Shown here in pieces: positions 9,811 to 22,527 of a stretch of DNA of 64,000 nucleotides. The notes under the pieces are model-generated. The model was not told the DNA's origin. It worked only from the letters and a program-made list of their open reading frames with translations, and did not search any database. A program made the translations under genes and the position numbers. Source of the stretch: Bisporella sp. PMI_857 (lineage: Eukaryota > Ascomycota > Leotiomycetes > Helotiales > Helotiaceae); the NCBI GenBank assembly GCA_021307315.1, contig JAJSPD010000037.1, forward strand, positions 1 to 64,000, written 5' to 3'. The number at the start of each line of letters is the position of its first letter. Position 1 is the stretch's first letter.

Positions 9811-10786
9811 CCACAACCACTTTGATGGTACGATCATCCCGTCCGGAAAAAGCGGTTTGGAAAAATATCATATCGACGGGAAAGGAAGTCTACCATATTG
9901 TTCGACAAGAACGGCATAAACGACAAGTCATCATCAGCAAGATACAACAAGCTTCATCATAAAACAGTTCAAAAATAAAAAGCAACACGAATTATTGAGC
10001 TGTGCGCCTCATAGGCTCATCGCGGGGTACAGTACAGACGACGGTTCCATCGGCGAGGAAGCGGTGTACAACAATGGGTAGTGTAATCTCGAGGCGGGCT
10101 GAAGCCTGTTTTCAGCCACAAGCGGTGGTTTTCCCCCGTCCTTTGACATCCAGAAAGTTGAAGGCTAGTTATAAAATAGAACCTGTGGATCTTGCGGGCT
10201 AAGGCGGCTAAGGCAATATGCATTCACGATTCAGGTGAATCTCATCATCATCATCATTGTCATGGATCAAACAGGATTGAGCGTGCGAGCACGACAATAC
10301 TTAACACCTCCCCTCTCCCCCGAGGTACTTAAAGAAACAAATCTGCGGGGCATGGCTAATTGCCGAGTATGGCTACTTTCCTGAATAGAAAATCGATGGT
10401 GGTCAGCACTGAAAAGTCGTGTAACTGGTTGGTGTGTAGAGGGGGAAGACGACATCTCAAGTAATTAATTGGCGGTGACAGGGGAGAAAGAAGCAGGAAT
10501 TAAGGCCAACCACCATTATTCTGGACTGAACCGTGCTGGACTGTAGAAGTATTGATTGGGGATTATTGTTTGAAGTGGGGGAGTTAAGAATCATCAAAGA
10601 CAGTCCTGAAGCACAGGACAGTACAGTTTCTTGTACAGTGGTGGAGGTGTAGTGGAGTGCAGTGCAGTGGAGTGGAGGGTTGTGTGCAGTGTATCCCTAA
10701 AAACGTGGCACTCGGCGGGCTTACCGAACTTGCCACCCCCTTCCCCCAGTCTCGAGTCTCGAGTCTCCTCACCCGAGAATGTTTCA

Positions 10787-10806
10787 AGAGAGAGAGAGAG
10801 AGAGAG
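10787..10806. repeat. AG dinucleotide microsatellite
   Basis: Ten uninterrupted AG units, following a CTCGAGT-type duplication at about 10751-10766. No coding context. Confidence 0.9.
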
Positions 10807-13387
10807 TAAACACTTACTTCCATAGCGATCTCTATTGGGAATCATTCCATCCTGAAAAAATCCCCTCTTGCAAACAAAGAAACATACAAAGTCCTGTCCA
10901 GTTCTAAGGTGGGATTGGGATCAGGGAAAGCGGTCCCCTTGCCTATCAAACAAATCTCCGAAATCTTGCCACTACTTACAGTACAGTTACTGTGCAGTCC
11001 AATACTTACATTACTAATATTTTCGCAATGATAAGATCGACATTATTACCCGTTTAATTCAACACAGACCTCAACCTCCTCAAACGTGCCGTGGCCAGAT
11101 GATCACAGAATCCTTTGAAGAAATTGGTCGACTCCGTGGACTGTTACAACACACCCCCTCCCCAATAATCCCGCTATAATTACTCTCTACCCAAGTAATG
11201 ACGCCGCCGTCTGAACAACCATTCCGACTCCACTTGCAGCTCTACGAGCCGAAGCGCGTGTCGTAGGGTTTCAGTATCCAATTTATTATTCCACATTCAA
11301 ATAAGCTTCATCCCACACACTCGAAACTTGGTAACTTTTTTTTTGCCATACACGAACATATCTTGGGTCAAGTGTTGGTTGCATTTAACCATGTTTAGCC
11401 GTTCAACAGAGTTTCGCTTCGTGCTTGATGTTCATTGTTTACGATGATGACCTACCTCTCTGGGGTTGCGGCATCGCAATTGATATTGGCCAAAGCTGGA
11501 GCCCAACTAAGTAGATAGTCAACTCCCCCTCATTAGCGTCTTCGAGATGAAGCTGAACACTTCATGAGATCGATTGCGGGGCAGATCCTCCGCCAATCAT
11601 CATGATTGTACGTTCAAACTTTGAAACATCAAATCGTTCGTGGCATCAATTGGCATCGCCCCCATCCTCATCCGACCATCTTGACTCTCGACCGAAAGGA
11701 AGATACAGCTGAGCAACCTCCAAGTCTTGAAACTTACCTCCAGCCCAACCTAACTGGCCTCAAAATCATGCTTCGTAAAATCTCTCCAGCACAGCAAGTA
11801 CACATGGCCGTGGCGTTTTCGTCCTATTTCGATTACCAGCCACTCAGACGGTCAGACCTGCCATTCGCTTCATTCCGTATGCACCAATGGACAGGCGTGG
11901 CTGCTCCGTCCGTGCATGGCGCTTGAAAGACGGAAAGGGTTCAGGAGGAGATCGACATGCAGCGCATGTCTCGGGAAGCAGAAGGATTTTTCCCTTTCCT
12001 ACAGTTGAAAGATGGCTGCATGAGGAGCGAGTCAAGGACTGTGGCAGTGCCCAGTATGACTCGCATTCAGGATGTGCTAGTGAGGAAATGTGATGAAGCT
12101 GCAGAGGTGCAGAGCGGCGGTAAGAAATGTAACAAACGGTGAGTATCTCTCTATAATTAGGAGTGCTCACAGCCTGATGGACGCGAGGAATATTGCCCTC
12201 AAAATATTTTGCGAACAGTTCCGTCGTCAACCATATGCAAAGCAAGCGCTTCACAGCGGAAGTCAGTTTAGCTGCATCTACTTAACTGTTACTGTTACTA
12301 TAACCTTCATGTCTTTCGGGGTTTGGCTGCTTGACATATATATCTATAAGGAGATTTTTGCAGTCAAAGCTCCAGCTACAGTTTTGATCTCGTGACACAA
12401 AAGCCATACTTTGTTTAATAGACATTACGATCCTCGTTGAATGTGTTGAACATATTGCTCAGTATGGAAGTCATAATTTGGGAGTTCAAGCATCTTCCAC
12501 CAGCCAACCTCATTACTTGCTTTCGCAATTTGCTCACTAATTTCGGCAAAGGATGTCTTGATTAATGCATAGAATTTCGAGAACTCGATTTGTCGTCAAG
12601 CCATAGTCTGCTTCACTGTCCATAACTACCCAAGTTTGTTAGAGATAAAAAATATTGGCTAATGGCTAGTGGCTAGTGGCATTCAATGATTCTTCTTTGT
12701 CGAGAGCAATCTTTGGCTCAAAAGTACGCGAGATATATTAATTTCCTACTTTTGAGTTTGCAACATCTTCTGTCATGTGGGATTGAGCCTTGAGCATTAC
12801 TAATGACTCATAATAAGTATCACCAAATTTCTGCTATTTTGCATAGCATATTCATCAGAAGATGAGAGACAATGACAGGGGCGTCAGAGAAGGAGATGCT
12901 CCTGCTGACCATGGCAGACTTTACGAGGCACAATTTCAGCTTTGGAATATGCCCGCAGTTTACAATATTCAACGATACACTCCAAGCCTCGATTTCTTTG
13001 CTTTCTTTGTGGGATAGGTTACCATGTTGGATTAAAGCTCTATATTTCTATGGCATTGATATTTAGAGTTTGGTACCATGCTATAAGAAGGTGATATGGC
13101 AGAGAAACCGTGAATGATTTGGATTTCTTCGTGGATTCATCGATGATCTCCATGTGTTATGACCCAATTTCATCTTCTTTATCACCTATTCTAGGCCAGA
13201 GGTTATACTGAGCATGGCAAAAAAAAAAAAGATTAACTCCAATAACATTGGAGGATACCTATTTACATCGATTATGCTTCAGATATTCACATTTGTGGTC
13301 AAAACACAAATCAAACTCTTTTACAGGGATATCTACAAGCATTTTAATGATGTGCTGATGAAGACCTCTAGCACGAAGAGCCAAGCT

Positions 13388-15262
13388 CAAATTCGATTGC
13401 TTGAGATTCATCCCTGGCTGCCTTTGGTCGGACTGAGAACTGCACTTCATATCACAAGACTGGAAGATGGCCTTCCGTACGAAGCTATCTCTTACATCTG
13501 GGGTAGTCCTGACCAAACCCACGTAATATTGGCAAGTGGCCGCCGTTTCCGAACCACTGCAGCAACCTAGACCGCGCTTAACGACTGCAGCCTGTTCTTT
13601 GTCTCGAGATTCGTTTGGACTGACTACGTCTGCACTGATCAATCAAACACCCAAGAAAAGAGTACTCAAGTGCCTCTTGTGAAAGAGATATACTTTCGAG
13701 CAAGTCAGGTTATATATGGCTTGCAGCCCCTCTACAAGCCTCCTTTGCCTTGAGGATGCTTGAGATACTCGGTAGCCTGCAGGATGACAGCGTGGCAGTA
13801 GACCTGATCAAGGAACTTGGTGCAGTTATCATGGACTCCAGAATATATTCCGCAGAGCTTGCCCAGTTCATCCGAAGGGAGAAATATTCATATTGTGTAC
13901 TCCATTGGCGATCGTTGGAGCATATCCTGAGCAATCGATGGTTTGGACGTGTATTGATCGTTCAAGGAGTCACTGTCGCCTCTCGCTCTGTATTCATATA
14001 CCAAAACAAATCAGTGGATTGGGAGTCTCTAAAAGGCTTAATGCACAGTTTCACTCGCCAGATATGGCAGCAGTTCTTGGTTCTTCGGGACCGGGTGGCC
14101 GAAAGGCTCTGGAAAACTTGAGATCGTTCCATACATTGGCAAAATTCTGCAACGAATACAATATGCTCAATACGCATAGCAAAGTACTAGCCAGTCGCCG
14201 CAACTGCGATTGCGACGTGCAACTGCCCCTCGAGTTCCTCCTATCTAGGTGTAAGGGCTTCCAAGCCACCGACGCCAGAGACAAAGTTTTACGGTTTACT
14301 CGGCCTTACAACCGACAAGTCCGCACAAACACTCGTTCCTAATTATGAGAACAGAACAGCAATTGACGTGCTCACAGACACCGCTTGATATACCTTACAT
14401 ATTAAGAATCATTGTACTTACTTCCTTTTACGGGATTATAAACGGCGAGTCTGGCACCCGTGCCCTGCCTAGTTTGGTCCCAAATTGGATTGTGCAACGA
14501 CATTTCTCCACGCTTGAGTCACCTATGCATGACCATTACGAAGATGTTAAGCAACAATCTTCCTGGAGTCCCAGCCCTCAGATATTCCTACACCCTGATC
14601 CTAAGATTCTTGTTCTAGTCAGAGCATGTGTGGGTGAGATTACGACAGTCGGTATGACTTGTAGTTTTGATGTTTGTGATAGTTTAACTTATAAGATTAC
14701 TTACGGCGCTGGGGTAGATCCCCGTCAGATTGGCTTGATATTTGAATGGCATGAAGAAGCGGTCCGTCTTGGAATTTCTACTGTTTACTCTAAACGCTCG
14801 GGTCGTCGAACCGCACTTAGAGAAGCATTCTAGCGCGCTCTCATCGGGGATCAAAATATAAATTCTCGACCCGCAGCACCCGAGCTCGAGGGATATTACA
14901 CATAGTGGATCAATCATATCCGTTCTCTCCGTGGATTTTCCCTTTTCATGGGGAAAGGGCGTAGACCAGATATGGTGAGGTCAAGGAAAGCGAATGCTAT
15001 TTGTGGCACTGCCCTAGGCTATTGTGCCTCTGGACGCAGGTGTTGTATCACGAGAACTAGGTATATGGGGATGATGCCGCTAACTGCACAATCTGGTAAT
15101 CTGATAACTATCACCCTAGGGTCGAGTACACCACACGTACTTCGCAAAGTCCCTGGCATCGGTACAAGCCATGAGATTGTAGGTGAATGCTATGTGGATG
15201 AAAGGATGGACGGGGAAATGATGGGCAGGCTTCCAACGGTTGAACGGCTCGTCATACGTTAA
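13388..15262 (+). pseudogene. HET-domain (heterokaryon incompatibility) pseudogene
   Basis: Nearly the whole of a fungal HET protein can be followed across three frames. The N-terminal block has YEAISYIWGSP (canonical YEALSYxWG) near 13480, then the Trp-Thr-Asp...Cys-Thr-Asp-Gln block near 13618, and the Glu-x-x-x-Gln-Val...Ile-Tyr-x-x-Ala block. A WFGRVLIVQ segment near 13943 corresponds to the usual WF-RVW-x-QE. An Ala-Thr-Asp-x-Arg-Asp-Lys-Val block near 14268 and the C-terminal Gly-Glu-Cys-Tyr-Val-Asp near 15180 follow. These are separated by at least three or four frameshifts and in-frame stops (TAG at 13568, TGA near 14382, TAG at 14831 and near 14905). HET proteins trigger cell death on fusion of incompatible hyphae. 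This copy cannot encode an intact product. Introns do not explain the breaks, because they fall inside conserved blocks without splice consensus. Confidence 0.82.
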
Positions 15263-15961
15263 ATGTGATTACAGTCTGCAAATGAGGGTCTCGATTGGTA
15301 TTTACTGGGGATCTCTGATGCTCCATTTAGTTCCAAACAATTGCTCTTTCAAACAGTGCTATGAAGTTTGTTGGTTGGGAAAAGCTTATGTTAGCTGGTA
15401 GCACTGGTCGAAGATTGGTCCTGATACCGGATGGAGCGTTCTGCAGTGTAATTCTGGGTCACCTAAATTAAATATTGAGCCAAGTCTGTTCGAAATTCGA
15501 TATTAGCACAATTGCAGATCGCTTTGGTTGGTGTTCTGTACGCATATGCACTTTCTACATAAAGGTGTGCTTCCCAACCTGTAATACCGCTTCACATATG
15601 GTGAAACTTCCGATGTACAAACAGAGGGCATAATGGGCCATATAAATATGCATATAAGCAGCCCCCGTTGAAAGGTTGCGCGACATGGTAGATGAAACAT
15701 AGGCTAATTCACAGTACAGGGGACTTTGTGGTACTATCCAGTTTCGTGTGAATCAACTAACTTTCTGAAGCCATATAACGGCTGTCAATGCAATAGCTAT
15801 GGTGGCCTGTTAGCATTATACAAATCAAGGGGATCAGGGATATAATTACCAATTAACCTCTTGGTGAGTTCACTGATCGATTATGCTGTGGCTGTGGCTG
15901 AAAGACCTTTTGTCAACACTGACAATTGGCCCTCCACTTCGGTTCGACTTCATCCTGGCGG
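15263..15961. other. flank between HET pseudogene and next relic
   Basis: No gene-like frame is visible on either strand, only AT-rich sequence with scattered stops. Confidence 0.5.
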
Positions 15962-16640
15962 ATTATTAGCTCATATAGATCTGCCTCGGCCTCGAGCCGG
16001 AGTTCTGTGATGAACGCGGAGAAGAGTGATATCATCTGCCTCAGCTTTCTTCTTGAGATACGACAGTACCACCTCTAGTAGCCTATCTCTTGCATATATT
16101 ACCGAGGCCACGCAGGCTCTGGGACATGCGATCATGCCTTCGACTCTCTCATTATCCAGCGGCAATGTCTGATGTAAGCAAAGCTCTACTATCAGTTTCC
16201 GATTTTACCTGTCCCCTGCTGATAGGCAAGGGCATCTTTGTAGCTATGGTGGGCACCCTCATCGTCATACACAAGATTCGCATCTTGCCAATCAAACCTA
16301 AGGTTAATATCATAGATGTTCTTAGTATTGTAGGCCAACCTCAGCTGCTGTATTTATCATTAGGGTTCTTACCGGTGGCGGGAATTTACAATCTGATTGA
16401 CACCAATGCATGCAAATATTCTCCTCGACTGTTCTGGATGCGTTACCTTTTCACGTCACTGTCCAATGGCTCCTGTGGCATTTCATTTAGCCCACATACT
16501 GTCGCGGTCTTCGCTGATGAGTCTGTCTCGGAAATGTATAGCCGTAAGCTGATGTTCGAAAATATAGATGGAGCCCATGAGTTACTTCAGTGTGCTGAGG
16601 GTAGCGCCTCTCCAGTCGTCACCGGTATGTAACGCAAGTC
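15962..16640 (-). pseudogene. possible decayed gene of unknown family
   Basis: On the minus strand, two overlapping frames around 15950-16165 read like real protein: a helix with Leu-Leu-Glu-Val-Val-Leu-Ser-Tyr-Leu followed, in a shifted frame, by ELRLEAEADLYELIIRQDE. The join would need a one-base frameshift. Upstream to 16640 only broken frames are found. A plus-strand frame at 16090-16632 (180 codons) overlaps but shows no domain and may be its shadow. I cannot name the family. Large fungal STAND or ankyrin proteins have similar acidic helical segments, but that is a guess. Confidence 0.25.
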
Positions 16641-17191
16641 ACAAGTCTTATTGGCTTCAATGCGGTAATCTTAGACACGATATCGCATACCATTTTGAGC
16701 TGGTTGATATGTTCTTTGAAGAATAGTGGAGAGTTATTGACCACTATTGAAAGCAATTCGCAAGAGTGGAGTTGTAGCTCTTGACACTGCTCTTGCCTAT
16801 CTTCGTTATTAGAAGTCGTAATGGTTTCCTCTGTATTTGGTTATTAGAAGATATGTGTCTAGCTGTTATACTCAAAGAGGTGGAAGGAATTATGAATTCT
16901 GAGTGAACTAAGCATTGTAGAGATATATCTGCGATTGCTTCGCGGTAATATACTATTGAGCATGGTAAGAGACAAAGGTGTCAGGGTACAAAGATACACA
17001 AAGACACATTGGATAAATGCACTTGTCCATAGACATAAGCCATTGAACCAAGTATAGCATCATGCGAAAATATCATATTTTTGCTTTACCTAATGTACAA
17101 TCACCCAACCCAGGTTTGGTATTCCCAATGCCGCTATGCCGAAAACGCCGAGATTTGACATAGTGATAAATATTATGTTAGCTAGGATTTT
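16641..17191. other. 3' flank of PRP31
   Basis: AT-rich downstream sequence of the minus-strand PRP31 gene. No coding frame is supported. Confidence 0.55.
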
Positions 17192-19096
17192 TCATTGGTT
17201 TGGTTTCGGCGGTGGGGCCATAGATCCCATATTGACCTTTTTCGGTGGAGGAGGCCCCATCGAGCCATTGGTAGTGCTACCACCTCCGACTTGTGTGAAT
17301 GTGCCTCCCTTAAACCATCTGTCTTCTTCAGCCTTCCGCTTTCGACTCAGCTCTGCTTGCATCTTAGGATCTACGAGTTCTAGTCCTTGGACAGGTGTAA
17401 ATGCTAACGAAGATGCTGTTCCCGCTCCCGCACCCATAGTCGAACCCACGCCGGAAGCTCGCAGACCCTTGCCTCTCAGATCAACAGACCCAGCGGTTTG
17501 ACCAAATCCACGAAGAGAGGATGCTGAGCCACTGATGGGGGTTGCTCCACCCCATCCTTTGTTCTTGGCACTAAGCTTTGCCTTTGTTCGTTGATCAATC
17601 TGGATATTTCGTATCCTGCCATCATTCGATTGCCCGATCATACCCAAGCCCTTTGTACCGTCACCAGTACCATAACCCACTTCCTTTTCTTCTTTGCCGA
17701 ACACCATTCTATTTTGAGCTTTTCGCAAATCTGTCATTGCGGTTGCCTCTTTGGCCTTTCGAGCTCGTCGCCCACCACGCTTCCGAGCTGGCTTATCATC
17801 GGGTGCTGGAAGTGCGCGTTGACCTTTGTTTGGAGGAGGCTCGGTGAGCTTCTCTAGCCTCTCTAGACATGAGGCCTTGAGATCTTCACCGGTGTTGCCA
17901 TCTGGGCTTTCATGAACGCGATCGACCCGAGCCGCAAGCACCACCTTCGCCGAGACGATACGCATAGCTTGACGCTTAAGATCATTGGGAATTCCCTTGA
18001 TGATGGGCGAGTGATATAGGAAACCCTGCTGTCTAACACCAACGTTTGTCGCAAATCCAGTGCCTGACTGCTTTTTTGATCCAAGAGGAGGTAGATTGCA
18101 GGCTGGCGTCTTAGCCAGACCAGTTAACCCTCCTGCAAAATTGAGTAGTTGTGCTGCTGTTAAGGATCCAATAAGTGCTGTGAGATTTGGCGCAAACAGG
18201 TTCATGCGCGACTGTACGTAGTCTGTCAAAGTCTTTTTTGCTCGATCCAAGGCTAGAGTCATATCACACGCTCTCATTACTCTTTCTAACTCCTTCGGGG
18301 TCATCTCACGCCCCTTGGTTGTAGTTGCCTCAACTGTAACAATCATCACCGATGGACCATCTAGAACAGATCTTAGCGTGGTATTCAATCGGTTATCTTT
18401 CGATGTCTCAAGCTTCTTGATATTTTCGTGGTCCATAGGGCCATTGCCAATGATGCTAACGACCTTCGCATAATCTAATGGATTTCCAACTAAAGTTTCT
18501 AATTCCGGAAACCGCACAGAGTAATGATCTCGGATAAACTTATGAACAAGTATAATTTCGGAGTCGATGGAGGTAGAAAGGGTGTTCGATTCTGTAAGCA
18601 GATGGTACTCGGGATTGTCTTCGATAGATCCGATATGAGTGGTCTGCTGATCTGGCGGAAGTGATTGAAAATGTTCTATTTTCTATAGAGTCGCATGGAT
18701 GTCAGGTCTAATGGCCGATAAAAAAGATGTAAACCAGAGGTCTTCTTCATGTATAGAATAAGGGTTAGTACTGACCTTCAAAACTGGCTCTAGCTTCCTC
18801 ATCAAGCCAGCGACACTTCGTACATCATCTACATCACCAAGTTGCATCTTCTCAATCTTGGCTTTCGTTTCTTCTTCATCTTCGATATCGTCCTTCAGAT
18901 CCATGCCCTCCATATCTTCGTCTACGTCTTCTTCATCGCCATCCAGCTCCATGTGGCCATTTCCCTTAAAGGCATGTGGTTTTTGCTCGTCGGAATCTGG
19001 GAACAGCCCTCCATTTTGGTGTTCTCCAGCTTCGCCTTCACCCTCAGACCCTGAGTCCTCGAAGTCGTTCAATAGCTCATCTGCAAGAGTGGACAT
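17192..19096 (-). CDS. PRP31: pre-mRNA splicing factor Prp31
   Basis: Two exons, 18776-19096 and 17192-18682, with a 93 bp intron (donor GTCAGT, acceptor CTATAG), 603 residues, the usual fungal length. The start is the first ATG at 19096, giving Met-Ser-Thr-Leu-Ala-Asp-Glu-Leu-Leu and a long acidic Asp/Glu region. The NOSIC region follows, then the Nop domain, recognisable by the Leu-Thr-Ala-Leu-Ile-Gly-Ser...Ala-Gly-Gly-Leu-x-x-Leu-x-x-x-Pro-Ala-Cys-Asn core. The basic C-terminal Prp31 domain (Lys/Arg-rich KRGGRRARKAK) ends in a Pro-rich tail. Prp31 binds 15.5K and U4 snRNA in the nucleus and holds the U4/U6.U5 tri-snRNP together. The gene is divergent from CLF1, another spliceosome component, across only 269 bp. 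Confidence 0.96.
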
Positions 19097-19365
19097 CTTT
19101 GCGTGAAGGAGATTGTGTAATGGATTCGTCAAGGTGAGGTCGAGGCTGTGAATAAGGTTATTTCTTGAGGCGGCTGAGCGGGCGCTAGCGGATGCGCCAG
19201 GGTTTATCTACAGATATATTTATTTCCTCATCAGGCGAGTGCCTAACCACTACCTATATACCTTTGCAGAACCACGAATCACAAACTATCACTGTCAGCA
19301 GCTTTTCCTTAAGGTCGGTATTGGCAATTGTAACCTGCTCATAAGAGTAAGAGGTCTTGTTCATC
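19097..19365. promoter_or_regulatory. shared bidirectional promoter of PRP31 and CLF1
   Basis: Only 269 bp separate the two start codons, which point away from each other, so both promoters and 5' UTRs must lie here. No obvious TATA box was assigned. The close spacing suggests co-regulation of two splicing factors. That is inference. Confidence 0.6.
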
Positions 19366-21466
19366 ATGGATTCTTCCTCGAGAGGCCCACCAAGGGTCAA
19401 GAACAAGGCGGCCAGCGCGATTCAAATCTCTGCAGAACAGCTTCTGCGAGAAGCTGTGGATCGCCAGGAGCCTGCACTTCAAGCGCCAACTCAGCGATTC
19501 GCCGATCTAGAAGAGCTCCATGAGTTCCAGGGCAGAAAGAGAAAGGAGTTTGAGGCGTATGTGCAGAGGAATAGGATTAATATGAACAATTGGATGCGAT
19601 ATGCACAATGGGAACTTGAGCAGAAAGAATTTGCTCGGGCAAGATCAATTTTCGAAAGAGCGTTAGATGTGGACTCAAAATCAGTCACATTATGGATACG
19701 ATATATTGAGGCGGAAATGAAGTCTCGAAACATCAATCATGCGAGGAATTTACTGGATCGCGCAGTTACTATTCTACCTCGGGTTGATAAGCTGTGGTAC
19801 AAATATGTCTACATGGAAGAAATGCTGCAGAACATTCCGGGAACCAGGCAAGTTTTCGAGCGGTGGATGTCATGGGAGCCAGATGAGGCAGCTTGGAGTA
19901 GCTACATCAAGCTGGAGAAGAGGTACGGCGAATTTGAGAAGGCTCGGAACATATTTGAGAGGTTCACTTTGGTTCATCCAGAGCCAAGAAATTGGATTAA
20001 ATGGGCCAGATTCGAAAAGGAGTACGGGACCAGCGATAACGTCAGGGAGGTCTTTGGAGCGGCTGTAGAAGCGCTCGGAGATGACTTCATGGACGAGCGC
20101 CTCTTTATTGCCTATGCCAGATACGAAACCGAGCTGAAAGAGTACGAACGAGCTAGAGCTATTTACAAATATGCCTTGGACCGATTAGCGCGGTCAAAGT
20201 CATTGGTGCTTCATAAAGCATACACGACTTTTGAGAAACAATTTGGTGATCGAGAGGGCGTTGAAGATGTCATTCTCTCCAAGAGAAGAGTTCAGTACGA
20301 GGAGCAGATCAAGGAGAACCCGAAGAATTACGATATTTGGTTTGACTATGCAAGATTGGAGGAGACATCCGGTGATGTGGATCGAGTACGAGATATCTAT
20401 GAACGGGCTATATCTCAAATACCACCAACCCAGGAGAAGCGCCATTGGAGACGCTATATCTATCTCTGGATCTTCTACGCTGTCTGGGAGGAGATGGAGA
20501 CGAAGGATGTTGAGCGCGCCAGACAAATATACCAGGAATGCCTGAAGCTGATACCACACAAGAAATTCACCTTCGCCAAGATCTGGCTGATGAAAGCGCA
20601 ATTTGAGATCCGTCAACAACAATTGTCGGCAGCCCGGAAAACATTGGGACAGGCAATTGGTATGTGCCCTAAGGACAAGCTTTTCAAGGGCTATGTCGAG
20701 CTCGAGTTGAAATTGTTTGAGTTTGTGCGTTGTCGAACACTCTACGAGAAGCACATAGAATGGAACCCTGCGAATTGCCAAGCCTGGATCAAGTTTTCTG
20801 AGCTCGAGCGTGGGCTGGATGACCTTGAGAGAGCTCGCGCGATCTTTGAGCTTGCAATTCACCAGGAGCAACTTGATATGCCAGAATTACTATGGAAGGC
20901 TTATATCGACTTTGAAGAAGAGGAAGGCGAGTACGACCGAACTCGAAAGCTGTATGAGAGGTTATTGGATAGAACCGATCATGTCAAAGTTTGGATCAGT
21001 TATGCACACTTTGAGATCAATATTCCCGATGAGGACGAAGAGATGGAGGGAGATGGAGAGGAGGAGAAGCCGGTTTCTGAAGAGGCAAAGGCAAGAGCAA
21101 GAAAGGTCTTTGAACGCGCTTTAAAGGGCATGAAGGATAAGGACTTGAAGGAAGAGGTATGTTTCCCGTCACTATGTCTTACGTACATCCAAAGAATCAT
21201 AGCTAACATCCCACCAGCGAGTCTCACTCCTTAACGCCTGGCTCTCGTTCGAGCGAACACAAGGTTCGGAAGAAGACATCGAAAAGGTACAGAAACAAAT
21301 GCCCCGCAAGCAAAAGAAGCGCCGCAAGATGGATGACGACAGTTATGAGGAGTATATCGACTACGTGTTCCCAGCGGACGATTTACAGACCGCGAATGTT
21401 TCGAACCTTTTGGCGATGGCTGCAGCTTGGAAGCAACAGGGTGGTACGGTTGGTGGAGGCAGCTAG
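19366..21466 (+). CDS. CLF1: pre-mRNA splicing factor Clf1 / crooked neck (HAT repeats)
   Basis: Two exons, 19366-21156 and 21218-21466 (61 bp intron, donor GTATGT, acceptor CACCAG), 679 residues. The start is the first ATG at 19366, giving [14 protein letters not shown], the conserved fungal N-terminus. Almost the whole protein is tandem HAT (half-a-TPR) repeats of about 34 residues, with the Trp-x-x-Tyr...Glu and Ala-Arg-x-Ile-(Phe/Tyr)-Glu-Arg-Ala pattern. An acidic stretch lies near residue 560, followed by a basic KQKKRRK segment near the C-terminus. Clf1 is the scaffold of the NineTeen/Syf complex and bridges U2, U5 and U6 during spliceosome assembly and activation. It shares its promoter region with PRP31. 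Confidence 0.96.
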
Positions 21467-21799
21467 ATGTAAAGACAAGTGTTGATACCCTGAAAATTGT
21501 AATATGTATGTTTATATACTGGCATCACAAAGCCGAAAGACTTATCCAGATACAAGAACTCAATTTCCACTGGGATTATATTTGTTTTCTCCATGACGAT
21601 AGTGAGCTCGAAATGACCAACATGACCATATTTAGGTTGCAGAGAAGAATCTTAACATTCAAAAATCAGCAATGCCAAGCTTATATATGCATCTCCTACA
21701 ATAGAACCAGTTCCCTCCACGTCTTCATCCCAAGCAAGGCTCTATATCTCGCTTGCACCTGCCAAGTGGATCCTCCTCCACTCTCCCTTCCATATCTAT

Positions 21800-21835
<36 letters not shown>

Positions 21836-22527
21836 CCGGGCCAAAAAGCAAGCTCAAGGGCTCCTTATTATCCCTCAGGCGCGCTGCAATCAGAGTTAGT
21901 CTCCAATCTGAGGATATTTTTGTGACATGTTTTATACGTACAGTCGAACGCGCGACATTCCGGTAGACTATAATACTATTACAGCCGGACGCCATAAACC
22001 AACTAGACGACCGAGGGTTTGTGGAATGATTTGTCAGCAAGTATTATTGACAGATATTATATACCAGACAAGAATCGGGCTTGAGTTGGTGAGTGTCCGG
22101 CTTAGCCGTACTCCATGGACAGTTAATGATCATGTTTCACTTCACATTGCGAAAGATTAGAGGGAAGCAATATTTTTGTGGAAATTGGTTTAAGATAGTA
22201 TGATTACCATTCGTCTAATCAACTTGGTATCGGACAAACACTATCTATATACATCCTACCATGACAGACTTGGTCACAAGCTCCTAATTACAAGTAACAA
22301 ATAACGTGTAGACATTAAGTCATGCACTCTGAGGGTACTGTGGGCCGGCCATTCCGTGAGTTGTAAATATCCTGCAAACCCCGTCCCACCGTCCTGTTCT
22401 GTAAATGCCGAACAATATTGAAAACTCCTGCTCCAAAACAATGCAGTATACTGATCTAAGAGGCACCAATTTTCGCTCAAATGCATCCAATCTAAAACAC
22501 CATGTTTCTCGATGCTCACTTCGTCCT
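21467..22527. other. convergent 3' region of CLF1 and the coiled-coil gene
   Basis: Downstream sequences of two converging genes. It holds a 30-base poly(A) run. Open frames here are short, and one passes through the homopolymer. No gene is supported. Confidence 0.6.
21804..21833 (+). repeat. poly(A) run of 30 bases
   Basis: Thirty uninterrupted A followed directly by CCCCGGG. It lies about 340 bp beyond the CLF1 stop. It could be a slippage-prone homopolymer or the tail scar of a retrocopied element. No target-site duplication or element body was recognised. Confidence 0.9.

Larger units (their letters stand above)
8772..13387. other. 4.6 kb stretch without a supportable gene
   Basis: The left part is the promoter region of the minus-strand membrane protein gene. 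It contains low-complexity sequence: TGTAT-type repeats near 9340-9370, a purine tract at 9749-9810, ATC repeats near 10243-10260, GTGGA-rich sequence at 10637-10680 and an AG dinucleotide run at 10787-10806. The open frames here are short and compositionally biased, and none shows a domain or conserved splice chain. A non-coding transcript cannot be excluded. Confidence 0.5.

Noticed and set aside
9602..9962. Two overlapping frames giving Glu/Lys- and Arg-rich proteins
   Set aside because: They are translations of a purine tract and have no conserved features.
16090..16632. Plus-strand 180-codon frame
   Set aside because: No domain, mixed hydrophobic composition, and minus-strand frames in the same place look more protein-like.
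20200..20871. Minus-strand 223-codon frame
   Set aside because: Shadow of CLF1, whose HAT repeats are unmistakable on the plus strand.
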